Assembly: GCA_028274465.1 (NCBI GenBank)
Contig: CM051457.1
Location: 70,344,496 to 70,408,495, forward strand
Direction: 5' to 3'
From: Plantago ovata
Taxonomy: Eukaryota > Streptophyta > Magnoliopsida > Lamiales > Plantaginaceae
DNA length: 64,000 bases
Shown: in pieces, positions 12,790 to 22,664 of the stretch
Layout: every line of letters starts with the position of its first letter
How positions within the stretch are numbered: position 1 is the first letter of the stretch
Made by a program: the position numbers and the translations under genes
The notes under the pieces: generated by a model
Told to the model about the DNA's origin: nothing
Databases searched by the model: none
Seen by the model: the letters and a program-made list of their open reading frames with translations, nothing else

Positions 12790-14459
12790 TGTTGGTCCCT
12801 TTAAACAACAAGAAAAGACTAGAGGGGGGGGGGGTGAATAGTCTTTTCAAACTTTTGTCGTTTAAAAACTTTCTCAGCAAGTACTTATTACTTTTCAGTA
12901 ATGAGGTTGCTGATACTTAACTTTCTCTGCAAGCGTAAGTTACTTTCCAGTAACTTGGTTTGCTGATACTTAAAATCAGAGAGCGGAAGTCTTTGAAACA
13001 ATAAGTGCTTTTCAGCAAGTGAAGTGAGTGACTGTGTACAAACAGATATAATTTGCTGAAAGCTAAATGCAGTAAGTAAATCACACAAACGCTTTTATAG
13101 TGGTATCTGAGAGTGGCGTAATCTCTCAACTAATCCACTTTGTCCTTTCTAGGACTGAATCCACTAAGATATGATTGAGGTTCCTTTCAATCTCCTATCT
13201 AAAGCGATTCAACAGAAACCAAAGCACACTTGCTTTGTCTCCAACCTAAACTAGAGAACTTCAACCTTTTTCTCCACCAAACTTGGTACTTTTAATCAGC
13301 AAAACTTTGCTCGATTAAGTTCCCCCTGAATATCACGCCTGAAAGGGTGTATTTTCAGTTAGAGAGTTTTGGGGTGAGATGACTTAATTATAACTTATTC
13401 AGTTACAACAAGTAATCTAAGAAACACAACTTGGAATACTTTGCAGTAAACAAGTTTGATTGTTTCTGGTGTCAAGACTTGTTCTTGTTCGAAAGAAAGA
13501 ACACTTAACTAATTTCTTAGCCGAGTTTGTTCTACTTCTTCACAAGTAGCTTTTTCAAGCTTTAAGTCTTGGAACGGATCAATGGCAGTAAGAGTGTTTG
13601 AAGGTTTGTGAGTTTTTAAGCACAAGTGAGAGTTTGATCACGTTGTTGACACACTTCAACTCTTTGCCGGATGACCTCTATTTATAGTGCAAGTAAGGAG
13701 CCGTTTGAATTTCAAATCCTAAGGCTTTTGTTCCTTAACATGTCACTATCTTGCTTTTGTACTTTCAGCAGCAACCTTTGTTTGTCTTCTGGTCTTCATG
13801 TCCTTCGCGTGTAAGCTTTGCATTAAATGCACATTTGAATAGAATTCGAACAGTAACATTGGAGCGCAAAATCACGTACATTCAGCAAGAGGTCACATAT
13901 GTTCATCAGCAAGTGTTCATTCTCAGTTTCAGCAAGCACAACCTACTCTGTCTTTCAGATTTTCACTTATGCAATGCTGTTGCTGAAAATTTCACTTTCT
14001 GAGCAACACGTGCCTTACCAGTCTTCAGCAATCTTCAAGTCTTCAAGTCTTCAAGTCTTCAGATCTTCAAAAGTCTTCAAGATTCTGACCGGTTTCTTAT
14101 TTGCTTCAATAATTTGTTTGTAATAAACAAAATACATCTTCAGCAAATGCTTCAATAGGTCATTTTCTTTTCAGAAAATAAGATTCATTAAAGCTAAGCA
14201 TCAATAAGATATTTTCTTTTCAGAAAATAAAATACATCATACGCTAAAGTGTCAATAAATTATTTTCTTCTCAGAAAATAAAATACGTCATACACAAAAG
14301 AAATAACTTATCTAACACCTATCTAAGTCATCAGCAAACGTTCCTCTTTTACAATGTCCTTAAAATTCTAAAATCCTATGGACCTTAAGAGTACTAGTTA
14401 CTGGACTGTTCTTAATTTAGCATGGTTAATTGCTCATCAAAATTACAAGTTACCTAACA
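12790..14459 (-). repeat. 5' LTR of copy B
   Basis: Minus strand reads TGTTAGGTAAC...CCAACA, 1670 bp, aligned throughout with the 1686-bp LTRs of copy C. It contains the same U3 palindromes (about 14110-14290 in plus coordinates), a GAAGACTT-type repeat (14035-14095), a TATA box and the G/C homopolymer near its U5 end (11 G at about 12825-12835). Confidence 0.93.
13679..13686 (-). promoter_or_regulatory. LTR TATA box of copy B
   Basis: TATAAATA on the minus strand, inside CTATAAATAGAGG, about 775 bp into the LTR. The identical context is found in both LTRs of copy C. Transcription is expected to start roughly 25-35 bp downstream. Confidence 0.7.
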
Positions 14460-15266
14460 TACCTTAACCTTGAACTTAGTGACACAATCAACAAGTCTGT
14501 TGAAAATGTACTTAGCCCAGTTAAGTTCCGTTTTGTTTTCATAGATATGCATCACCAGCGGCCACCTTCTCAGGCCTACTTGGTCTATTCCTCCAACTTG
14601 GGAGTCCAAAACTTTAATCAGTAGCAGAGCTACTAGACCAAGTGAATGACAGAGATGCTTCCTCTTAACGTGCTTTGTCCAAGTCACGGGAGCAATCTCT
14701 CCTTTCTCCATTTTCTCATTTCTGACGTCACTGTAGAAGGCTTCAATTTCTTCATCAGTGGTAGTGACGTCATCTTCAGTTTCAGTGGTTGGAATCTGAA
14801 AGATTTCCGCTAAATCAGTCCATTTCAGGACGATTTGCGTGTTCTGAACTGTAGTAAAGATCACTTCTTCAATGACTCCTTTACTATCAGTTAGGGACTG
14901 GATTTCTGCATTATTGTAGAACTCCATTGTGTCCAACATGCTCACTTGCTTAGTGCGAGCAGTTATAAAATGCATGAGGCCTTGCTGCTTGATAAATTCA
15001 AGCGCCTCTTCATTGTCACCGTCAAATTTTTGTTCATAGAAGTATCGAATATACTTCTCTTTTGCAAATCCACCCCATTGCATCATCATCTCACACTTTG
15101 CAGTGTCAAGATATGAAGGAGGCATAGGTTTTTCCGAGATTCTATTGTTTTTCAACACAACTTTCGTTGTGTTTGATACCGGAGTAGTCACCGGAGCAGT
15201 TCGTTTCTCAGCACTGTCAATCTTAGACGACTTGGAGGTCTTGGAGGACTGTCTCTTTGGTGCCAT
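14460..15266 (-). pseudogene. Copy D extra ORF (N-terminal part, interrupted by copy B)
   Basis: A minus-strand frame of about 270 codons begins at the ATG at 15266 (MAPKRQSSKTSKSSK), with a basic Ser/Lys-rich N-terminus. Blocks follow at about residues 60-120 (MMQWGGFAKEKYIRYFYEQ), about 150 (VLKWTDLAEIFQIP), about 190-240 (TWTKHVKRKHLCHSLGLVALLL) and about 250-265 (WAKYIFNRLVDCV). The helix-rich blocks and the LxxIF / HS..L layout resemble the putative plant transposon protein domain found in accessory ORFs of plant retroelements. That is recognition by pattern, not a search. It ends where the LTR of copy B begins. Function is unknown. Confidence 0.75.
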
Positions 15267-16069
15267 TTCTTTTTATAGAGAAGAGAATGTGTACGAAAAA
15301 GATAGTTTGCTTTTTTACCGGAGGTACAGTAGATTCAGGCTAAATTTTGCAGAGAAAGGAAATGTGAGTTAAAGAATTTTGTCATTTCTCTAACTCCTTC
15401 TTTATATAGTGTCTTTGATGTGTGAGAAACTCAATCGATTTGAGTTCTCAGCAAGGGTAAAACAGAGAAACAAAGGCGTTAGTGGAGCCTTTGCATTGAA
15501 TGCGTAGTGGCCCACTAACTAAAACCGTCAGAACGCTCTCTCTCTTTGTTTTGTTAACCGTTAGATCAATAACTCCTTTTAATCAATGGCCACGATTGTA
15601 TTTCATGTCATGATTCTTACGAGTTTATCTGTGCCCAATTAACGTCACAAATTGATTTTACCGAGTTTTATGGGATTAGATTTCTTGCTGAAATAGACAA
15701 GAATCTTTTCAGCGAGTTTGCATAAATAGCCTAGATACTTGCTGAAAGTTCCCCCTTACTTAGATATCTCATATTTTCTTAAGTTTAAAAGATATTTCTG
15801 AGTTCCCGTATCAGTAAATTCTTTTGTACTTGAGACATCCTTTGGTAAAATCTGAGAAATAAGTTTTGCTCTTTTTCTGAGTTCCCGTCTCAGAAAGTGA
15901 TCAAGTTTCCTAACAAATACCCGTTTTGAAGGAATTACTTGTTGAATGCCTGTTTCAGCAATCATGTAGTGACCTATCATTTCTTAGAAGAAATTAGTGG
16001 ACGGAGCTTTTAAGTAAGAATACTTTGGCTTGCTGAATACCTGTTTCAGCATTCTGCTAAATGTATCCT
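15267..16069 (-). other. Non-coding spacer between pol and extra ORF (copy D)
   Basis: Homologous to 1197-2108 and 6163-6883. Sense-strand TTGCTGA heptamers and the internal purine run (at 15746-15760) are conserved despite greater divergence. I see no gene. Confidence 0.75.
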
Positions 16070-18440
16070 TTATTGAGGTAGTTCAATCAATCCAAGGTTA
16101 TACCTTAGCATTGCAAACCTATTATCTGGTAGGGGCTTGGTAAAGATGTCAGCAAGTTGATCATCAGTGCCTACTTTTACAACCTCAATATCTCCCTTTT
16201 CCACATGATGTCTAATGAAATGATGTCTAATATCAATGTGCTTAGTCCTAGAGTGAAACTTAGGATTTTGCGTGATAGCAATAGCACTTGTATTATCACA
16301 AAAGATTGGTGTTTTCTTTGCAGAAATACCATACTCTCGTAATTGTTGCTGAATCCATAGGATTTGAGCTGTGCAACAACCAGCTGCAATGTATTCAGAT
16401 TCAGTGGATGAATTGGCAACACAGGTTTGCCTCTTGCTGAACCATGATATTAATCTAGTACCCAAAAACTGACAAGTTCCAGAGGTACTTTTTCTATCAA
16501 GAGTTGATCCTCAATGATCAGCATCAGAATAACCAACCAATTCTAGTCCAGAATCTTTAGGATACCATAATCCAACATTGACTGTACCTTTGACATATTT
16601 CAGTATCTTGATTGCCTTCTTGTAGTGTGATTCTCTTGGATCAGATTGGAATCTTGCACACACACAAACAGCATACTGAATGTCAAGTCTACTTGCTGTT
16701 AAATACAACAAGGAACCAATGAGCTTCCTATACTTGTGTTCTTCAACACTTTTATCTTCTTTAGTATAGCCCAATTTAGTACCAACACTCATAGGGATCT
16801 TTTCAGGTTTCTCTTCCTCTTTGATCCTAAACTTTATGAGCATTTCTTTCGCATACTTTGCTTGATTTATGAATATTCCATCTTTGAGTTGCTTGACTTG
16901 TAGTCCTAGGAAATAATTCAATTTTCCCATCATACTCATTTCAAACTTGTTTGTCATGAGTTTGGCAAAATCATCACAAAGTTGCTTGCCTTAGATCCAA
17001 AAATTATGTCATCCACATAAATTTGAACTAAGAGTATTTTACCATCATGGTTCATGGTAAATAAGGTTTTGTCAACTTCACCTTTCTTGAAACCATTCTC
17101 CAGCAAGAACTTAGCCAAGGTGTCATACCATGCTCTTGGTGCTTGCTTTAGACAATATACAACTTTCTGAAGCTTGTATACCATCTTGGTTTCTGAATGA
17201 AGTTCAAAGCCAGGGGGTTGTTCTAAGTAGACTTCTTCAGCAAGTTCACCATTCAAGAATGCACTTTTAACATCCATTTGGTAAACAATGAAGTCATTGT
17301 GAGCAGCAAAGGCCAAGAAAAGCCTAATTGCATCCAATCTTGCAACTGGTGCATAAGACTCATCATAGTCCAATCCTTCAGTCTGACAGTAACCTTGAGC
17401 AACTAAACGTGCTTTATTTCTTGTTACTTCACCAGACTCACTCAGCTTGTTTTTGAACACCCACTTTGTACCAATAGCTTTCTTGCCTTCAGCAAGTGGT
17501 ACAAGTTTCCAGACTTTGTTCCTTTCGAAATTGATCCAGTTCTTCTTGCATTGTCTTTATCCATTCAGAGTGCTTTAAAGCTTCTTCTATGGTTTTAGGT
17601 TCAATTTCTGAAACAAAGCAAGAGAACAATGATTCTACTTCTACGACAGTTGCTTCTTCAGCAAGTCCATGAGTAGTAGATGCTTTGGATCTAGTCACTT
17701 GGCGTGTATTAATATCACCAATCATATCCGTAGAGGGATGATCTCTAATCCATTTATTAACAGGTTTTCTGCTTGTCGGATCTGGATATGTTTGCTCATC
17801 AGCATGTGACTCTTCAGTATGTACTTGTTCAGTACTACTGGGATTTTGTGTCTCTGCTGAGATTGGTTCATCAACATCTGCTTGTTCAGCATTGCTTGAT
17901 TGAGGTAGTTCATCAGCAGGCACTGGAGGTTGCGTAGTTTCAGCAACTTCCGGAGCAACTGCGTATTTTGCTGAAAATTCCTTGTCGTGAACTATATTTA
18001 TCTTGTCATGACTTGGGGGAGGAGAGTCATTGTCAGAATCATCATTTAGTTCAATTGACTTGATTTGCCTAGCATTAGATTCAGTTCTTTGCTCATGTAT
18101 GATTAACTTTTTCATACATTCTGATATTTCTTCTTCAGCATGCACTCCTTGTGTCTTTTCATAGAATACAACATGCACTGATTCTTCGATCTTTTGTGCC
18201 TTTTTGTTGTAAACTCTATAAGCTTTACTATGCAAGGAGTAACCGAGAAATATCGCTTCGTCTGCCTTTGGTTGAAATGTTCTTAGGTATTCTCTACCGT
18301 TATTAAGAACGAAACACTTGCAACCAAATACTCTTAGAAGAGTGATATTAGGAGGTCTTCCAACAAACAATTCATAAGGAGTTTTGTTGTATTCCTTAGT
18401 AATCAAACATCTGTTTTGAGTGTAACAGGCGGTATTAATC
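16070..18440 (-). pseudogene. pol: Copy D pol, 3' part: integrase C-terminus, RT, RNase H
   Basis: Reading 18440 to 16070: the end of the integrase region ([22 protein letters not shown]), a Ser/Thr/Glu-rich linker, RT ([16 protein letters not shown] near 17020) and RNase H (YSDADH, SSTESEYIA, and a C-terminal DIFTKPLP). The order and motifs match copies A and B. The right boundary at 18440 is where copy C is inserted. It is broken by several changes. Confidence 0.92.
18436..18440. repeat. Target-site duplication of copy C, left copy (TAATC)
   Basis: TAATC directly precedes the LTR start at 18441 and is repeated at 31337-31341 directly after the other LTR. Copies A and B show the unoccupied sequence at this integrase position with TAATC once. 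A 5-bp duplication is standard for Ty1/Copia integrase. Confidence 0.95.
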
Positions 18441-18622
18441 TGTTAGGAAACTTGTAATTTTGATGAGCAATTAACCATGCTAAATTAAGAACAGTCCAGT
18501 AACTAGTACTCTTGAGGTCCATAGGATTTTAGAATTTTTAAAGGACATTGTAAAAGAGGAACGTTTGCTGATGACTTAGATAGGTGTTAGATAAGTTTTT
18601 ATCCTTGTGGATGACGTACTTT

Positions 18623-18788
18623 AATTTCTGTGAAGAAATTAATTTATTGACACTTTAGCGTATGATGTATTTTATTTTCTGAAAAGAAAATATCTTATTG
18701 ATGCTTAGCTTTGATGTAACTTATTTTCTGAAAAGAAAATGACCTATTGAAGCATTTGCTGAAGATGTATTTTGTTTATTATAAACAA
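18623..18788 (+). repeat. Four spaced palindromes in LTR U3
   Basis: Perfect or near-perfect inverted repeats at 18623-18640, 18674-18691, 18723-18740 and 18772-18788. The middle two share ATTTTCTGAAAAGAAAAT. At least the first three are followed by a variant of TTATTGA. Spacing is about 50 bp. They recur in the other LTRs. Sireviruses are known to keep inverted-repeat motifs upstream of the LTR core promoter, which fits a cis-regulatory role. Confidence 0.75.
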
Positions 18789-18820
18789 ATTATTGAAGCA
18801 AATAAGAAACCGGTCAGAAT

Positions 18821-18882
18821 CTTGAAGACTTTTGAAGATCTGAAGACTTGAAGACTTGAAGACTTGAAGATTGCTGAAGACT
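18821..18882 (+). repeat. GAAGACTT short direct repeats in LTR
   Basis: Six or so GAAGA(C/T) units (TTGAAGACTT and variants) lie back to back. The same cluster is present at about 30031-30092 and, reversed, at 14035-14095. Small copy-number differences between LTRs suggest slippage. Confidence 0.7.
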
Positions 18883-19215
18883 GGTAAGGCACGTGTTGCT
18901 CAGAAAGTGAAATTTTCAGCAACAGCATTGCATAAGTGAAAATCTGAAAGACAGAGTAGGTTGTGCTTGCTGAAACTGAGAATAAACACTTGCTGATGAA
19001 CATATGTGACCTCTTGCTGAATGTACGTGATTTTGCGCTCCATTGTTACTGTTTGAATTCTATTCAAAGGTGCATTTAATGCAAAGCTTACACGCGAAGG
19101 ACATAAAGACTAGAAAACAAACAAAGGTTGCTGCTGAAAGTACAAAAGCAAGATAGTGACATGTTAAGGAATAAAAGCCTTAGGATTTGAAATTCAAACG
19201 GCTCCTTACTTGCAC

Positions 19216-19223
19216 TATAAATA
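19216..19223 (+). promoter_or_regulatory. LTR TATA box of copy C (5' LTR)
   Basis: TATAAATA in CACTATAAATAGAGG, about 775 bp into the LTR. It matches the plant TATA consensus and is conserved in 30425-30432 and in the LTR of copy B. This is the likely start region for genomic RNA. Confidence 0.75.
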
Positions 19224-20128
19224 GAGGTCATCCGGCAAAGAGTTGAAGTGTGTCAACAACGTGATCAAACTCTCACTTGTGCTTAAAATTCACAAACCTT
19301 CAAACACTCTTACTGCCATTGATCCGTTCCAAGACTTAAAGCTTGAAAAAGCTACTTGTGAAGAAGTAGAACAAACTCGGCTAAGAAATTAGTTAAGTGT
19401 TCTTTCTTTCGAACAAGAACAAGTCTTGACACCAGAAACAATCAAACTTGTTTACTGCAAAGTATTCCAAGTTGTGTTTCTTAGATTACTTGTTGTAACT
19501 GAAGAAGTTATAATTAAGTTATCTCACCCCAAAACTCTCTAACTGAAAATACACCCTTTCAGGCGTGATATTCAGGGGGAACTTAATCAAGCATAGTTTT
19601 GCTGATTAAAAGTACCAAGTTTGGTGGAGAACAAGGTTGAGTTCTCTAGTTTAGGTTGGAGACAAAGCAAGTGTGCTTTGCTTTCTGTTGAATCGCTTTA
19701 GATAGGAGATTGTAAGGAACCTCAATCATATCTTAGTGGATTCAGTCCTAGAAAGGACAAAGTGGATTAGTTGGGAGATTACGCCACTCTCAGATACCAC
19801 TCTAAAAAGCGTTTGTGTGATTTACTTACTGCATTTAGCTTTCAGCAAATTTTATCTGTTTGTACACAGTCACTCACATCACTTGCTGAAACACTTTACT
19901 TGCTGAAAAAGCACTTATTGTTTCAAAGACTTCCGCTCTCTGATTTTAAGTATCAGCAAACCAAGCTACTGTAAAGTAACTTACGCCTGCTGAGAAAGTT
20001 AAGTATCAGCAATCTCATTACTGAAAAGTAATAAGTACTTGCTGAGAAAGTTTTAAACGACAAAAGTTTGAAAAGACTATTCACCCCCCCCCTCTAGTCT
20101 TTTCTTGTTGTTTAAAGGGACCAACAAG

Positions 20129-20140
20129 TGGTATCAGAGC
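20129..20140 (+). other. Primer-binding site of copy C (initiator-Met tRNA)
   Basis: TGGTATCAGAGC, complementary to the 3' end of plant initiator-Met tRNA, two bases after the LTR end. It is the standard minus-strand primer site of plant Copia elements. Confidence 0.93.
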
Positions 20141-20239
20141 AGGAGGTTCTTTAGCCTTCTGCACTGAACCTAGATCCCCTTAAGTGCTTTCCTTAAATCA
20201 CTTTCACTTGATCAAGTTTGGTAGTGCTTTGCTGACAGG

Positions 20240-22659
20240 ATGTCTTTAGGAGATGCTCCCTTGCTGAAGCTGGAAAATTACGAGAAATGGCGAAACAACA
20301 TGATGTTACATCTTGAGGCCATTAGTGATGAGATGGTCACCGTCATTAATGATGGACCTATCAAGATCACCAAGATTGAAAGGAGTTTCCCTCATAAAAC
20401 CACTGAAGCTGGAAAGGAAACCATCCAAGGCGAACCATCAGATACGGTTGTGCCTAAACCAAGAGAGGAATGGACTTCTGACGAAGCTAAGAGATTCCGT
20501 CTTGATGGCCAAGCAAGAAATATCATGATCATATCAACTCCGGATACCATACAGTGCAAACTGTGGGGTGCCAAGACTGCTAAGGAGGCTTGGAAAATGG
20601 TTCAAGATCTTTGTGCTGGATCTGACAAGACCAAGGAAAACAAACTTGAAGTACTTAAGCTGAAGTTTCAAAACTTTAAGCAAGGTGCTAACGAGTCACT
20701 GGAAGACTTGGACTTCAGATTCACAACTCTTGTTAGTGAAATGGCAGCGCTGGGTGTTGAAAATCTTTATTCAGATTCTGAGAAAGTGAAAACTATCATC
20801 AGGAGTTTGAATCAAGAATGGATCCATACTCAAAATTTCTATTATAATCAAGGAATGCCTGACATTACACCAACTGAGTTGTTCTCTCATCTTGCTACCG
20901 TCAATTATGAGACAAAGCAAAGAGAAAATGTGTTTGCTGAAAAATCGCTAAACATTGCTCTTGCTGCAAAGCCGTCATCTTCTGAAAAGAAGAATGATAA
21001 AGAGCCTGCTGATGAAAATGCTTTAGTTGTTAAAAACATGAAGAAATTCATCAGTAAGGAACTTGAAAGGCGAAAAGCAAAAGAGAAGCTGAAAAAGCAT
21101 CTTGGTAACAACTACCATAAGTACAAGAATGATACTAGCTCGCTGAACAAGCAAGCTCAGCAAGCTACATCATCAGAAGAACCAGCAGTTGGAAATGATC
21201 TATGTTTTTACTTCAAAAAGCCTGGACACTTCAAAGCAAATTGCCCCTTGCTGAAAGGCAAATCTGCTGAAAAGAAGAAGAAGTTCAAAAGAGCTTTCAT
21301 TGCTGAAGAAAAGAAGAAGCTTCAAGCAAAAATCGATGCATTATGCATTGAGACAAGCTCCGAGGACAGTGAGGATGAAAGTTCAGACACCGACGATGAG
21401 GAAGCCACTCTAGACGTGGAGATTGGCAAAGAAGTGTGTGGAATAGCTATGGAAGCTTATCCAGATGTGTCGAACTACGAATTCTGCCTCATGGCCAGTC
21501 AGGTAAATGATTCTACCTCTGACTCTGATTCAGAAAGTGAAGACGAGATTGACCTTGACAAGATTCAAGGAGAAATCGAAAGATTTGAGAAAACTCTCAG
21601 CAAACAGCAAGAAAAACTTCAACTTGCTGAAACTCTGACCAAGCAAACTACTGAAAAGTACGTTTTGCTGAAGGAAGAGACAGAAGAAAGGATGCTGAAA
21701 TAAGGCGTCTTAAGAAGTTGATTGCTGAGGCTGCAGAGAAAAATTCTCAAATGGCGTTAGAATTAGAAGAGTATCAGTCCTCAATTCTAAAGTTACTTGC
21801 TGAAATCCAAGAAATGAAAAAGATGAAAATCAATTTCAAATCTTATGTGGAAGCGAGTAATACGCTGACTGAACTAAACTCTTATTTGAGAGATCCATCT
21901 CAGAAAGAAGGTTTAGGAGCAACGTGTGAAGGTGATAACGTAGAAATCTTGAGAAAAGATAAATCACCTATCTCCTTTGTACGTGCTACTGATAGTAGTT
22001 CACCAGTGATCTATCAGTTTGGTCAAACTAAGGTTGCTGGAACATGCAATCAAGTACCTATGACCATAAAGCCCGCTGTTGCTGCTCAAAGTAACAAGAC
22101 TTTAAAAGGAAAACAGGTTGCTGTGAAGCAAACTGGAAAGAAAAAGAATGTCGTGAAGCATTCCGCCAAACAAGTTGCTGAAAAGCAAGTTGTTAAGTCT
22201 AAAGGCAAGATTACCAAAAGTAATCAGAAGTCCTTTGCTGACAAACCTGAATCAAGTAAGGTTGCTGATGCTAAAGCTCAGCATTCTCCAAAGAGTGGAC
22301 TCGGTTTCAAAACCAAACAAAGTCAACTCTTTCATGAGTATAAGCAAAGTCAGCAAAGATACTTCAAAGAGATGAAGAAAACCAAGCCTAAGAGTTCTGA
22401 AAAGACTCCCAATGCTAGGACTAGAAGGAACCTTGCTAGAAAAGAACTTACTGAAAAGTATGTTCAGCAAAAAGGTCAACAGAGCAAGACACCACATCAG
22501 AAAGTGGATTTGACCAGCACGAGTCAAAAGTCTTTTAGCTCAAAACCTCCAAGTTCCTCAGCAAGTAGAAAACAAGTCAAAGTTGAAAAACTTCAGAATT
22601 GGGTTTCCACTGGACGCATTCTTGAACATGTTAATGGACATCCATCAATGGATAATTAA
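20240..22659 (+). pseudogene. gag: Copy C gag
   Basis: Starts with ATG at 20240 (MSLGDAPLLKLENYEKW), 100 bp after the primer site. Blocks in order: Copia gag core (about residues 1-215, including the DLDFRFTTLVSEM and YSDSEKVKTIIRSLNQEW blocks), a Lys/Glu-rich segment, a zinc-knuckle region near 21200-21250 (LCFY..KKPGHFKANCP), an acidic stretch (SSEDSEDESSDTDDEE), a coiled-coil-like Glu/Lys/Gln segment at about 21540-21840, then a basic Ser/Lys tail ending at 22659. It would build particles and bind RNA. It is read as two long stretches (20240-21703 and 21718-22659), so it is counted as broken. TTGCTGA heptamers are frequent in it, in more than one reading frame. Confidence 0.85.
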
Positions 22660-22664
22660 CTTGT

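Larger units (their letters stand above)
6163..14459 (-). mobile_element. Copy B: Sirevirus-like Ty1/Copia element, 3' end missing at gap
   Basis: Reading minus from 14459: a 5' LTR (12790-14459, 1670 bp, TG...CA ends), a Met-tRNA primer site, gag, pol with protease, integrase, RT and RNase H, then part of the post-pol spacer at the gap. The right end abuts the extra ORF of copy D at 14460, and the next bases TACCT are the candidate 5-bp target duplication. Its partner lies outside the assembled part and cannot be checked. B looks broken, by roughly half a dozen changes. Without its 3' LTR no insertion age can be given. High identity to A and C indicates a young family. Confidence 0.92.
14460..18440 (-). 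mobile_element. Copy D, 3' portion: Sirevirus-like Ty1/Copia (host of insertions B and C)
   Basis: Part of an older minus-strand element whose other part is at 31342-36039. It is separated by copy C, and the integrase reading on the two sides abuts once C and one TAATC are set aside. On this side are the rest of integrase, RT, RNase H, the spacer and the start of the extra ORF, which is interrupted at 14459 by the LTR end of copy B. D is more diverged from A, B and C than those are from each other. It looks broken, with many changes plus two insertions. Confidence 0.92.
18441..20126 (+). repeat. 5' LTR of copy C
   Basis: Starts TGTTAGGAAAC and ends GGGACCAACA. It contains four spaced palindromes (18623-18788), a GAAGACTT repeat cluster (18821-18882), a TATA box (19216-19223), a purine run resembling the PPT (19573-19585), a C homopolymer (nine C, at about 20083-20092) and about fourteen TTGCTGA/TCAGCAA heptamers. 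Confidence 0.96.

Noticed and set aside
18821-18882. CRISPR-like or satellite repeat array
   Set aside because: The units are 8-10 bp, contiguous, without spacers, and inside a plant LTR.
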